Shown here one piece after another: positions 32,704-43,456 of a stretch of DNA of 64,000 nucleotides. Both the position numbers and the translations under genes were made by a program. The notes under the pieces were generated by a model. The model worked only from the letters and a program-made list of their open reading frames with translations, did no database searches and had not been told where the DNA came from. The first letter of the stretch is position 1; each line of letters opens with the position of its first letter. The stretch is from Sycon ciliatum (taxonomy: Eukaryota > Porifera > Calcarea > Leucosolenida > Sycettidae), in contig NC_088654.1 of assembly GCF_964019385.1 (NCBI RefSeq), positions 25,132,941-25,196,940 on the forward strand, written 5' to 3'.

Positions 32704-34750
32704 CATTCCCAACTCATCACAACCACGCGCTCTTCAGCCGAACCATACAAACACCAGCAAGGACACTTCCGTTGAGAGATAATATTGCTCCACGCCTCTA
32801 GACAGCTGTTTCGCTCCCTGTCGGAGCTCATCAGTAGAGGATGATAATGATGATAATGGAGGAATGATCATTCTTATACACCAGAAATGGCGCAAGTGGG
32901 CGCTTTCCACATATGAGCCAGAGCACGCTAAAATATGACCACAGACCAAAAATTCGATTTTCAGTTTTTTGTTCAAAAATGATCAAACACACCTAATGTT
33001 TGCTATCTGAAAGTTTTGGATTGATCTGACATGTCTAAGTGTTGCTACAATGGTATTATATGCAGCACTGTTGAAATGGTGAAATTCTATGTACAGCAAT
33101 GGGATTGTCATTTTTGCACACAGTTGATATGTCCCTTGGTTCATCCTTTCCTGGTCAGTTCCTCTGTCCAGGGTCTTATAGCATGAGCTGACAGGTACTC
33201 GGCCACATCCAAAATTTCTATAGGCAGCTGAGCTGGGTGTCCGAAATACCGCCTGTTTGGAGTACCACTGGAGAACCGCCAGCGAAAACACGGTCAACAA
33301 CTGTAGATGGCCGAACAAGTTGGCACTCCACGTCCTCTCCATCACACTCCACCTGTACTTTCAGATATACAGTATACACTGCTGCACACTGTCTTCCTCA
33401 ACATACTCGACGTCGCACTCATATTCCCCACACCAAAGCCCATCTGCACACAGTTTTCTCCGCTCGCCAGAGAGTACTGCTTTCGCTGCCTACTGCTCGT
33501 GCTAGCGATGTTCCGCATAAGGGTACTCAAATTATCGACTTGAGCAAGTTGAGGGAGCAGCAGAGTCCATTGATTGTTTTTGCACTTGCAACCAATACTG
33601 GCATTGTCCCGGATCTGTGCAGCGATGTCCATTCTGGCCAAATCATCGGCCGACTCACCTCCCAAGTCAGTGTCGATGCCAATCGCTTGCGAGGTTGTCA
33701 TCAGAGTAGAATTCCTCGTCACTGCAGATCGTGGGACTACCAGCATCAATTCTTTTACACTCGATGAAAGTGTCGCCCTCAAATGACTCGTCGCTGTAGC
33801 CATCATCGTCTTCCTTGTTTCCGACCCGAATCCTCAAAATATTTTATCCTGCGCATGGAGTGCGAGGATGTCGTCTTCTTTCGCTCCGCAGTACATTACT
33901 ACTACTAGGCTGTTCCATCGATGACGATCAGTTTTAGGCGACTCAGCGCAACATGGAATACAAACTCAAACAAATAAACTTACTTACTTGAAACAAAGAA
34001 ATGCATCCGGAACAGTCCAGTCGACCGAGGAGAACAACAACAGCGACTCGCGTTGCACTGCACTTCGTATTTTTTGCCGCGAAATTCAAATAGCGATTTT
34101 CTCGACTTTTTCAAAAAAAGCTGTGGTCATGTTTTAGCGCGCTCTGGCTCATATATCAATGGCATATGCAAGCTGCTAAAATGGTAAAGTGTGAGAACAG
34201 CGATAAATAATCATAGTACGCGCTTATTGGTGGAGAAACACACCACACAAGCGACGAAAATCTTACTCGGAATACTGATGCCAATGGAAAGTACATGTAT
34301 GTTGTTTATTATTATGATTGCAACATCATAATAATAAACAACATACATGTACTTTCCATTGGCATCAGTATTCCGAGTAAGATTTTCGTCGCTTGTGTGG
34401 TGTGTTTCTCCACCAATGAGCGCGTACTATGATTATTTATCGCTGTTCTCACACTTTACCATTTTAGCAGCTTGCATATGCCATTGATATATGTGGAAAG
34501 CGCGCACTTGTGCCATTTCTGGTGTATAAGAATGATCATTCCTCCATTATCATCATTATCATCCTCTACTGATGAGCTCCGACAGGGAGCGAAACAGCTG
34601 TCTAGAGGCGTGGAGCAATATTATCTCTCAACGGAAGTGTCCTTGCTGGTGTCTGTATGGTTCGGCTGAAGAGCTCGTGGTTGTGATGAGTTGGGAATGC
34701 AATGAATTGAAAATATGGCCGAAAGCTCTGTCGCAATATTTAGTTCTGAA
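32704..34750. mobile_element. Foldback unit with 14-bp flanking duplication
   Basis: The right arm (about 34323-34750) is the inverse of a left arm made of 32704-32914 plus 34151-34318. The palindrome centre is near 34320. ATTACCATTCATAG occurs at 32690-32703 and again at 34751-34764, a perfect 14-bp direct repeat expected of a target-primed insertion. A third, single-arm copy is at 21039-21485. Function of the repeated sequence is unknown. Confidence 0.8.
32915..34150. mobile_element. TIR transposon inserted in the foldback left arm
   Basis: GAGCCAGAGCACGCTAAAAT at 32915 is inverted at 34121-34150 (ends GCGCGCTCTGGCTC), about 30 bp of TIR. The uninterrupted right arm reads (minus sense) CCACATATATC, so the insertion at CCACATAT/ATATATC created a 4-bp duplication ATAT. 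A minus-strand frame (33806-33342) includes GCKCKNNQWTLLLP and may be a remnant of its protein; I do not recognise the family. Confidence 0.78.
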
Positions 34751-34882
34751 ATTACCATTCATAGGTAGCATAATTTGTGTTGTCTAGCATCCAAACTAGC
34801 ATCTTTCTGAGTTGTCAGCTAGCATCCCAAAAAGCATCTTGGCAACATTTAGCTAGCATCTGCCGCTGGGGCCTAGTGAGCT

Positions 34883-34910
34883 TCTTTTTTTTTTTTTTTT
34901 TTTTTTTTTT
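34883..34910. repeat. Poly-T tract
   Basis: About 25 T in a row on the + strand, consistent with a poly-A tail of a minus-strand retro-insert, though no body was identified. Confidence 0.8.
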
Positions 34911-35208
34911 GGCCAAACATTGGTCCGGCAGCTGCTGGACCTGCCGGACCGCCTGCTACGGCCCTGGGATGCCTTTTAACCCTCTCTTGTCTCCTCATAC
35001 GAGCATCAATCCAATGGGCTCGGTGGGGTAGGCATTTTCAAATTATCGTAACCTAGGAATCTCCAATTGGGTTCGAATGAAAGATGCTTGGGAATCACTT
35101 TGCCGAATCTCATTCCAAAAACCCAGTAATGACAATGATGCTCTATGGTGATGGTACTGTTATTGTTGCTCATTATTATTGTCTTTACTGTTGATACATC
35201 ATCTGCAG

Positions 35209-35502
35209 CACCAAGTATTGGACCAACCGTGACCAACACATCCTACTTGAGCAGCACTGCTCTGCAACTGGCCTGGCGAGAGCTTGCACAGCAAGATCTA
35301 AACGGCGTGTTGGTACGCTATGACATCATGATTGTCGACCCTGCAAACTACACCCAGGTGTTCAATGTGACAAGCAATGAGACCAGTCTGACTACCGCCC
35401 CGCTTGAGATCTACACTGTATACAACCTGTCTGTGAGGGCTGTGACAGAGGCTGCACCTGGTCCATTTGGCAGCCCGGTACCACAACGAACAGATGAATC
35501 GA
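35209..35502 (+). CDS. RPTP exon: FN3 domain 8
   Basis: Acceptor TCTGCAG, donor GTAAGC, phase 1-1. APSIGPTVTNTSYLSS, LQLAWRELAQQDLNGVLVRY, and YTVYNLSVRAVTEAAPGPFG fit FN3. Four or more N-glycosylation sequons. Confidence 0.92.
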
Positions 35503-36029
35503 GTAAGCCATGCACATGTGCACACCGTTTTTTTCAGGTGACTTTTCTCAAACTCAATGCGTGGAGAATTATTTCACCACGTCTCAAGATGGGTCTTGCC
35601 TCGAAATTGGGATGATGTTGCTTTACTCTTTGTCAGTGATTGTGTTGCCCAGAGACTGCTTGAAGCGTGTTGTGAGCATGTACGGATATAGTGGATTGCT
35701 ACAGTGGAGTCTGATATTGAGAACTGGTAGGCAGTAGGCAGCATTGTTCCTTGCTCTGATTTCTCCGCCATATCAAGTGCAATGCTAGCAATTATTATAG
35801 GAAGAAAAATGACCGAAGAACTACAAGTTACGCTATACTGTCCACTAACACCACCAGTTACTTGACAATCAGCTCATGCGGTAACATTGCGTGACACTGA
35901 CGAACGGTACTGACGTTCTGCAACTAACTGCCACTCAGCTCTCAGCTCTTTATCTTCCTATAAATTAATCCTTGACTCTCCATCCGAGTCTGACTAGTAA
36001 CTATTACGTTGGATTTTCCCATTGTTCAG
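35503..36029. other. Intron
   Basis: About 530 bp, no element recognised. Confidence 0.6.
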
Positions 36030-36371
36030 CTCCTGATACTGTCACCAATGTGAGCGTTGTGTTCCGAACAAACACCACCAACGTTGCAGCCAACATCTCC
36101 TGGACACGGCTGACAGACGATCGAGGTATTATCACTAACTACACGGTCCACTACGGTCAACTAGACTCAACACAGGAAGACCAGATGGTGACGGATGAAA
36201 ACCAAACAGGACCAGCAGACTATGATAATATCACTGTCTCCGGTAACCATAGCAATGCCTTGATCCACTCACTGGTGGAAAAGAAACGCTACGGATTCTA
36301 TCTAGTTGCAAGCACAAGAATCGGCACCGGTCCATCAAGCAAGCCTGTCTCTTCACCAGGAGCAGCAAGAT
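36030..36371 (+). CDS. RPTP exon: FN3 domain 9
   Basis: Acceptor GTTCAG, donor GTAAGT, phase 1-1. A longer FN3 (114 codons): APDTVTNVSVVF, NISWTRLTDDRGIITNYTVH, an extended acidic loop, then LVEKKRYGFYLVASTRIGTG. The extra length is in the C'-E loop. Confidence 0.92.
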
Positions 36372-36772
36372 GTAAGTTGGAATCAGAGGCACTGTGTGTT
36401 TGTTTTCCTTCTGTAGAATCTTCGTTCACTGGAGTTGTAATCTTGAATAGCTGCGCTAGGTCTTTTTGGGATCTGTTTGATTGGTCAAAACCAGATCCAG
36501 GTGAACTTGCTGCACCCGATTGGATCATGTTTCTTTCAACAAATCACACCCAGATCGGACGGATTTGGATCGGACCGACGATGCTCTCAGGAGCAGAGCT
36601 AATCAGAGCCATCTAATCCTCTTTACAGCTTTGTGAAATAGCATACCCTGCACAAGATATGTGTATCAGTTAAAGTTGGAAAGTTTGATTGAAGTGCATT
36701 AGCGCTTCACATCTCTGTGTTTGTATTGCTTGGGTAACTACGACAACTGTCATGTGTCTTCTCCTGCTGTAG
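36372..36772. other. Intron
   Basis: About 400 bp. No element or gene recognised. Confidence 0.6.
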
Positions 36773-36984
36773 TTCCCGGCCAGCCGGAGTCAATCGAAGC
36801 CAAGTTCGTTGGGAGCACTGCCACAGCAGAGCTGACATGGAAGCCCAGTTCAACAGGTGGAGAGCCAAGCGGTTTCAGGATGTTCGCATTCTACGAAGAA
36901 GTTGTGGATGAGCAGCTGCAGCAGCAGAGTAGGAGAAGAAGACGTCGAAACGTGCCGAAGACGACTGTGATGAATATCAGTGAG
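36773..36984 (+). CDS. RPTP exon: FN3 domain 10, first half, with Arg6 site
   Basis: Acceptor CTGTAG, donor GTATGG, phase 1 in and 0 out. VPGQPESIEAKFVGS, ELTWKPSSTGGEPSGFRM, then EQLQQQSRRRRRRNVPK. Six Arg in a row within the last extracellular domain match the placement of furin-type sites that split LAR-like and MAM-type RPTPs into two non-covalent subunits. Cleavage is inferred. Confidence 0.9.
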
Positions 36985-38180
36985 GTATGGGATGTATTTT
37001 TTTTATAAAAACCACAAACCTCGAGATCAGAATACTGCATGATAGAGGTGGCTGCAGTCGCAGCTGTGGTGGTGAAACTGGAGTATCTCCGCCGGCCTGA
37101 GTTATGTTTTAAAGAATAGGGCTACCCTGTGCAATTGTGTTTGTGATTGTGTGTATGTGCTTGTATTTCTGTATGTTTGTGTGTGTGTGTATGTGTGTGT
37201 GTATGTTTGTGAATATTTGTGTGTGCTTGTGAATATTTGTGTGTGTTTGTGAATGTTTGTGTGTGCCTATGGGTGCCTATGGGTGCCTATGGGTGCACGT
37301 GTGTATGTGCATTATTGAAGATTACCAACACACGCACATATGTGCATGAGATCAAAGAACGCAAGAGAATGATAACTGCTCTCAGTAGAATCACATTCAC
37401 AACTGAATACCGTAGACTTAGGAGTCAGCAGTTTGCTAAACTCCTCTCCCCTGTTCATTATAATGTTCTGTTCTCTTCCAGGCAGTAGTGCAATATTTGA
37501 ATAGGCGACAAGGAGACAATAGTTCTAAAACAACAATGAATAAAACGATATGCGCGCTCATGCCACAAAACAAAGTAGCAAAAAGGTTTGGAACCACACC
37601 TTTGCTACTTTGTTTGGTGACATGAGGGCGCATGAGGGCGCATACAATTTCATGCAATGGAGCAATAGTGCAAGGTAACGTACTCATAATCCATGCATTT
37701 CATTGCAAACAAACACCATTTTTAGTGGCAAGTTAGTAGTACAGCAGTGGGTTGACACAGGAACCATGCAATAACCTCCCAGTGACTTCCGCTACAATAC
37801 TAGAAGACTTTGTATGAAAAACTCGGCACATTCAATTTCCATTCCCAAATGCCTTCCATGACTTTTGGTTGCATGCAATGGCCAGCATTGGATCCGTGTT
37901 ACGCAGGTTAAGCATTTAAAGTCGTATTGTGGTGAGCAGAGTTGAGATGGTTACGGCCGGATTTTGTGACAATTTGCATGAATGTGCTCCTGGACTTGTT
38001 GCTGGCAATGTGCCCAACATCTCAATTTCTGGCGTTTGCATCATTTTGCATTACATTCCTTTACTAGAACTCTGAAATGCTTATTGCTCCAGTTGAGCTG
38101 CCCTGATTGGTCCTGATTGCAGAGCCGGTACTGATTGTTTGTTCGTGTTTCTTTCTCGGTAAACTGTTCTGCAAATGCAG
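36985..38180. other. Intron with TG repeat and small hairpin
   Basis: 37135-37310 is TGTGTTTGTGAATGT-like low-complexity DNA with GGGTGCCTAT repeated three times. 37554-37640 is a hairpin (GCGCTCATGCCACAAAACAA inverted as TTTGGTGACATGAGGGCGC). No gene. Confidence 0.65.
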
Positions 38181-38358
38181 GATGTAGGTGGACAGGAAAC
38201 AACGGGGCGTATCCAAAACCTCCCCACCGGAAAGAACTACGCATTTGACGTGGTAGCAATGGTCAATTTCAGTGGCAACGTCTGGCTGAGCCCGGGCACT
38301 GTCGACATAGACAACTTTGGCAATGCGACAACCATTCGCCTGCCAGAACCCGTTACTG
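38181..38358 (+). CDS. RPTP exon: FN3 domain 10, second half
   Basis: Acceptor AATGCAG, donor GTAAGT, phase 0 in and 1 out. RIQNLPTGKNYAFDVVAMVN provides the FN3 E-F strands that complete domain 10. TIRLPEPVT leads to the transmembrane exon. Confidence 0.88.
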
Positions 38359-38410
38359 GTAAGTGATTGTAGAATATTGCAAGTGCTATCATGACGCTAC
38401 ATCACATGCA

Positions 38411-38557
38411 CAGTTCTGCTCAATGAAATCCAGTCACAGCGTCACTCAAGTACGCACCGGGCATTGCGCAGTCCTAGCCCTGTGAGCACTGGGCTTAGAA
38501 ATGGTGCAAGGCGCAGGCTTCAGTGACGACGTGACTGGATTTCATTGAGCAAGACTG
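38411..38557. mobile_element. MITE (CAGT..TGCTCAATGAAATCC family)
   Basis: CTGCTCAATGAAATCCAGTC at the left is inverted at the right (GACTGGATTTCATTGAGCA). No ORF. It is related to the MITEs at 38745, 49916 and 60764. Confidence 0.8.
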
Positions 38558-38744
38558 GAGCTGTGCGCCATGCATGTGTCTTGTTCTGAGCATGCCCCAT
38601 TTGCTGCACGCGGTATTTTGGCGGAATAAACTCTTCAGGCTGTTGTTGTTGCTTGGTTGTTTGTGCATGATTACAGTATTGGCTCAGTGTTCCATGTTAC
38701 TTCCGTGACGAATGGTTTTTAGAGTACGGGAATCCGGGGTAGTA

Positions 38745-39119
38745 CAGTTGTGCTCCTTGAAATCCGACCCAAAGTACATATTTGGCGCCCTGAACTTGCA
38801 CGGCTTTTGACGCCCAGGAAGTGGTATGAAGCGGCTAGTCGTACACATATTCAAGTATACGGTGAAACCTGTCTGAGACGACCGCTCAAGAGACCTTCAA
38901 AATGTGGTCTCTGTTACCAGGTGGTCTCCTTATCCAGGGTCGATTGACTGGAAATAGCATCCCTTGGTGCTGGTTCCAGTGATCTTCTCAGTTAACAGGT
39001 GGTCACCTTATCCGAGTGGTGGCCTTGACAAGTTTCACTGTAGTAATGTAATCGGAACTGGTCCAGGGCGCCAGCTTTGCCGTGACTTCGGGTCGGATTT
39101 CAGTTAGCACAACTGACTG
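38745..39119. mobile_element. MITE carrying a second MITE inside
   Basis: TA-CAGTTGTGCTCCTTGAAATC at the left is inverted as GATTTCAGTTAGCACAACTG near 39096-39115. Arms include GGCGCC. The element at 38860-39040 is inserted between the arms. Confidence 0.8.
38860..39040. mobile_element. MITE (GTGAAACCTGTC family), nested
   Basis: TA-CGGTGAAACCTGTCTGAGAC to GACAAGTTTCACTG-TA, 181 bp, with TA at both ends (38858-38859, 39041-39042). Internal GGTGGTCTCCTTATCCAGG is shared with 51202-51464. Confidence 0.87.
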
Positions 39120-39936
39120 TAAATACAGTGATGAGCAATGGCAATAAGGCAAAGCCAATGCTTACTGAATACTGATTATGTACACGTTTCAGTGACTGAC
39201 TGACTGACAGTCTTCAGTGGAAGGCGCAATCGACTTTGCCACTTCAGCCACTGGTCACACCGTTGTGGATCAGGTTTTCCAAGAGCATATTTTGGACTGC
39301 AGTGCTTCTCTAGCCAAATTTGCATTCTTCTACCAATCTCTCTCTCTCTCTCTTTCTCTCTTCTATAACACAGTCTACTCAATCAGCCACCATATAAACA
39401 CTATTGTACTTCCGAGTACTGCTACATACTAGTACAACATAGTAGAGAATAAATAGGAAGCTCTAAGTTTTAGAAAGTTCCAAGTTGAATCCGGCACTCT
39501 GCTTTTCACGAGAATACGATAACGACGTATACCCCTCTAGTGTTCTTTATCCATTCTCGTGTTAGGCAACCGTGGTCTCTCCTGGTACACTAGGCAACCA
39601 TGGTCTCTCCTAATACACTCAGTCGTACCCCTGGCCCTGAATGAAATCCTGTTTGATACCAATTTTTCCTTTTCTTTTTTCTTTTGTTCTTTTCTTTCTT
39701 TTTCTCTCTACTCTGGCAAGCCATGATGCCGAAACCTCCAGGTTGGCTGGGCTTCACAGGTCCCACCCACTCTAATTGTCAATCATGCAAAGAGTGCTTT
39801 TTGTAAAAAAAATACAATCATTAACTCTAACCCTAACCCAGACTAATATCAACCCATCTGCTAGCAAAGCAAGCTTCACTTGTGCATGATAATTCTCTCC
39901 GATCCCCGGCATCTCATTTATTTCTGGGTGTTGCAG
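39120..39936. other. Intron
   Basis: Contains short (TC)n and CTTTT-rich patches (39336-39362, 39665-39712) and two telomere-like CTAACC units near 39828. No gene. Confidence 0.6.
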
Positions 39937-40033
39937 GTGAATCCAGTTCGGTAGTCATCATCGCTGCAGCTGCTGGTGCTGCGTTTCTCTTCATCATTGT
40001 ACTTCTGATTATTCTCCTCATCCGACACAAAAG
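39937..40033 (+). CDS. RPTP exon: transmembrane helix
   Basis: Acceptor TTGCAG; phase 1 in, 2 out. After GESSSVVIIAAAAG comes a hydrophobic run AAFLFIIVLLIILLI and then the basic stop-transfer RHK. The donor is AG|GCAAGT, a GC-AG intron with otherwise perfect consensus. The outside-to-inside orientation is consistent with the basic residues following the helix. Confidence 0.92.
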
Positions 40034-40773
40034 GCAAGTCTACATGTATATCCTTCCTGTCCTTGTAAAAAATATCTTGGTGAAAAAGGAGAAGGGCAAA
40101 ATGTTACGAGTTATGACTAACTGTCCACCAACGTAACCAGATCTTATACAGTCAGCAAATGCGACAAAATGGCACAAAACTGACAAGGAGCACTGAGACA
40201 TTTGGCGACCTGGTACCTAGCTCCAACACTTCTCCAAGGCGCAAACCAACAACCAACATGTTGTCCTTCTCCTTTTTTCACCGTATTTTAATTGGCTCAC
40301 CATCCGAAAAACATATCTTGCTGCATCAATATCTGAGCAGGGTAGGGGACAAGGAGGGGGTGGGGGACAAGGAGGGGGAAGGGGGGGGGGGGGAGAGACG
40401 GTGTACTACATGATGGAATCTGAACCTGAAAGAAAGACACTGAAAGATGTAAAGACTTGAATACTATACATGTCCAGAGCAGGTTCGGTATACCATCAGC
40501 AACCATAGGGACCTAGCATTACAAAATCACAGACTCTCTTTAGTCCATGAAGGGTGACTAAAGTTTGTTATTTTGCCAGTTTGCCATTATCCCGCATAGC
40601 CAACTTTTCCCAATATCGAATCCCAACGTGAATTTGATCTTAAAAGTATGAAGGCGAAATCTGATCATTTCGTTCCTTTCTGTTGTTCTAGTTACGGGTC
40701 TGTGTTGCTATGGTGACTGTTTCGTGTTTTAATGGTGTCTGCTCTGTGTTGTTATTGTGATTGTGCTGAGCAG
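40034..40773. other. GC-AG intron
   Basis: Begins GCAAGT and ends GAGCAG, a tandem NAGNAG acceptor (CAG at 40771-40773, GAG three bases upstream). A G-rich patch (40348-40395) lies in the middle. Confidence 0.75.
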
Positions 40774-40871
40774 GAGGTCCAAGGCAAGCATGGCGTTCCC
40801 CAAGTCTCTGTCGGTGAAGATTGACTCAGTGCAGTTGCACACTACACGCGGAGGCAACGACACAGGCTCAT
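40774..40871 (+). CDS. RPTP exon: juxtamembrane segment
   Basis: Phase 2 in, 1 out, donor GTGAGT. RRSKASMAFPKSLSVKIDSV continues the basic stop-transfer region and is polar. Use of the upstream NAG would add one residue (S). Together with the TM exon it is 195 nt, so skipping both keeps the frame. Confidence 0.75.
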
Positions 40872-41522
40872 GTGAGTTGAATCACACCTCAGTGTTATGA
40901 AAACCAGCAGCACTACTCTCATAAAAAATATTCGGACTTTGTGCAAGGTCTTGTACTACCAGTTCTTTTCTCTCTTCACTTCTTTCCCCCTTCACTTGGT
41001 GCACTGAGCATACATCAATGTCGAGACCTCAGATCCGGACAAAGTGTGCTCAGCCCCACCACCATGACATTCCTCTATTCAGCATAATTATCACAGGAGG
41101 ATTAGAGTATGGAAGTTCGTAAAAAAAAAAGGATAAATAAATATACCCTCCAGTGCGTCTGCTACATCACTGTACCACTAGAACACTGTACCACTAGAAC
41201 ACTGTACCACTAGAACACTGTACCACTAGAACACTGTACCACTAGAACACTGTACCACCGCTTCACCAACACCAATGATGTACAATGGCTTAAAGAATTT
41301 ATGGAAAGTTTGGAAACCCCCTCGATCGGCGAAAGCCTTTGGGGAATCCTCAAACAATAAGAAAATTTATTACAAAAATCACAAAGAATGTGCTAAGGTA
41401 CCTTAATGACATGTGTGTCTGCCATTTTATGTGTCTGTGTCTGTATGTCTTTACTTGTGTCTGTGCATGTGCGCATGCATGTTGTGTTTCGGTCTGTCTG
41501 CGTGTTTCCTTTGCTCTGCCAG
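40872..41522. other. Intron with 16-bp minisatellite
   Basis: 41169-41260 holds five to six copies of ACTGTACCACTAGAAC. The remainder is unremarkable. Confidence 0.85.
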
Positions 41523-41720
41523 TCGCTGGCCTTGTGGTGATGGAGAACGAGTGTAGCCTGACAGATGCCACCACAGTCAACGCAGGTCTGGGAGAGGTGG
41601 CCACGCTGCCGTGCGAGCTCAAAGTCGACAACCCACTGGAGAGTGTTGCATGGAGGAGAGGTAATAAGAACATTGATTGTCACGCCGCCGGTGGAGAGCG
41701 ATACCGGATCATGGACAATG
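41523..41720 (+). CDS. RPTP exon: Ig-like domain, first half
   Basis: Acceptor TGCCAG, donor GTGAGT, phase 1-1. Ig strands B and C: GEVATLPCELKV with the first Cys, then LESVAWRRGNKNID with the core Trp. YRIMDNG runs into strand E of the next exon. It follows the TM exon, so the domain is predicted to be cytoplasmic. Confidence 0.87.
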
Positions 41721-43456
41721 GTGAGTGAGCAAGCGAGCATATTTTTTACTAAAAGCCATGTGGTGCACGCAATGGGAACATGCAGTAGCCATGGTGGTGG
41801 GGGCCAGGCGCTTCGTCGACCAACTGGTCTCGACATCGTCACGCTCGGGACGCACCAGATAAATGGAAGTAAGCGGTATCCGGAAGAGAGCTTCAAATGT
41901 TTACCAGATGTCTTTAAAAAGTCACTGTTCGCGTGAGACCCAGCTAGACTGGGTTTTCAGCATCCGTAGGAATGCCACCACCCTTCAAGGATCAAAGGCG
42001 CAGATGCAGCTCTTAAAGCGGTGGGAGGTGAGTAGATCAGCCCACCAAAGTGGTCAAAGACCGAAAATCCGATCCATATGTATGCACGGCGGAATAACGA
42101 CAAATATCCTGCTCTCCTTTTGCAGATTGTATCCCCTCGGCATTGAGTACTCCACTGGACAGCCTGGAACCTCCCTGCGTTTGTTTAGACTGTATCACTG
42201 ACAGCCTTTCTGACAGAATGAGCTCTGGACATTAGGAATTGAGCACAGTTTTAGTTTCTTTTCCTTTTTATAAGAAAAGTCATTCTTCTTGCAGAGTTTC
42301 ACTTACCAACCACCAGACTCCAGTGATGGTACCAATAATGGCACAGGTACATATCAATCTAATCAGGTTAAGGAACTAGTACTCGTACATGTAAAGGAAA
42401 CGGTTTCATGAAAAAATAGACCGCCACCACCTGGATTTTACCAAGGAACTTTCATCATAGGCTAGCGATGCTCTTCCCTTTAGCTTAGTCTATGCTTAGC
42501 CCTGAAACCTATAGAGCCCCCGCATCCTCACACAGCTTTTCATACAGCGCTACAAGGCCCACCCTCTCCTGGCATATATACCGACATGGTCGGCACCCCA
42601 TCCTTACGTTGCCTGATGATTGCAAGAGCATAAAACTTGAAGTAGCAGCAAACAAGCCTTGATTATTCTTGTTATGCTTAGCCTATACTATAAAAGGAAT
42701 CCGCGGCTTGCACATCATGAGACTCTGTTTGACTGAGTTTCCCGCATCCGCAGACACACCACCACCCTCTAGAATCAAGGCCAACCACCACCCTGGGCTA
42801 TGGTTATGCTATGCTAGATCTGCACTTTGATCCTAGTTCTATGCTCTATATCCACACAATGTGCGTGTTATCCCCTTGAGCGCGGGCCAGTTTGTTAGTG
42901 CAGCTGAGCACGTAAGAAAATGAGAATTTTTTTAAATTTTCAAACCTTGTCTTTGTCAAGTAGAGACATCTTTGTGAGCCACAGCCGCAGGCAGTGGTAG
43001 GTAGGACCCAGACCAGCACTCGACAATACGACCAAAGGCGAAACTCGGTCAAGGCACGCCAGGCTGAGCGGCATACGTGACAAGAGTGAGCTGCAGCATT
43101 CGGCCTTGTACAGATTATTTATCAACCAGCAGAGAGGTCCAGAGATGGGCTGGAGAGTGCAGTTGTGATGTGAAGGTTGATAAAAATGTGTTTGTTCATC
43201 AACTAGATGTAAAATCAACCAACCAAACTACAGTATGAGTCTTACCTGGAAAGATGCCAGTGTCGTGACACAGACGCTGTGCAGCCGATCTATCCCGGAT
43301 AGAACTGACGTTGGAATATCCTAAAAACTAGCATCCAAGTTAATCACTTGGGCCACCACTGCTGCATGTGGAGAGCTGTAGTTCATAGGTTAAACCCTGC
43401 ACTGCACTACGCCACACCGGCTTCTCAGAGCACTAAGACCACAGACTGAACGTGAC
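41721..43456. other. Intron, part 1
   Basis: Two loosely similar blocks (near 41940-42000 and 42720-42790, both with GCATCCG and CCACCACCCT) suggest an old duplication. No gene seen. Confidence 0.5.

Noticed and set aside
39826..39842. CTAACCCTAACCC-like telomeric motif
   Set aside because: Only about two units; no array, so chance is likely.
40034..40136. Reading through the GC donor after the TM exon as coding
   Set aside because: The frame ends after about 30 codons of unrelated sequence, whereas splicing at AG|GCAAGT joins a frame that continues into Ig and PTP exons.
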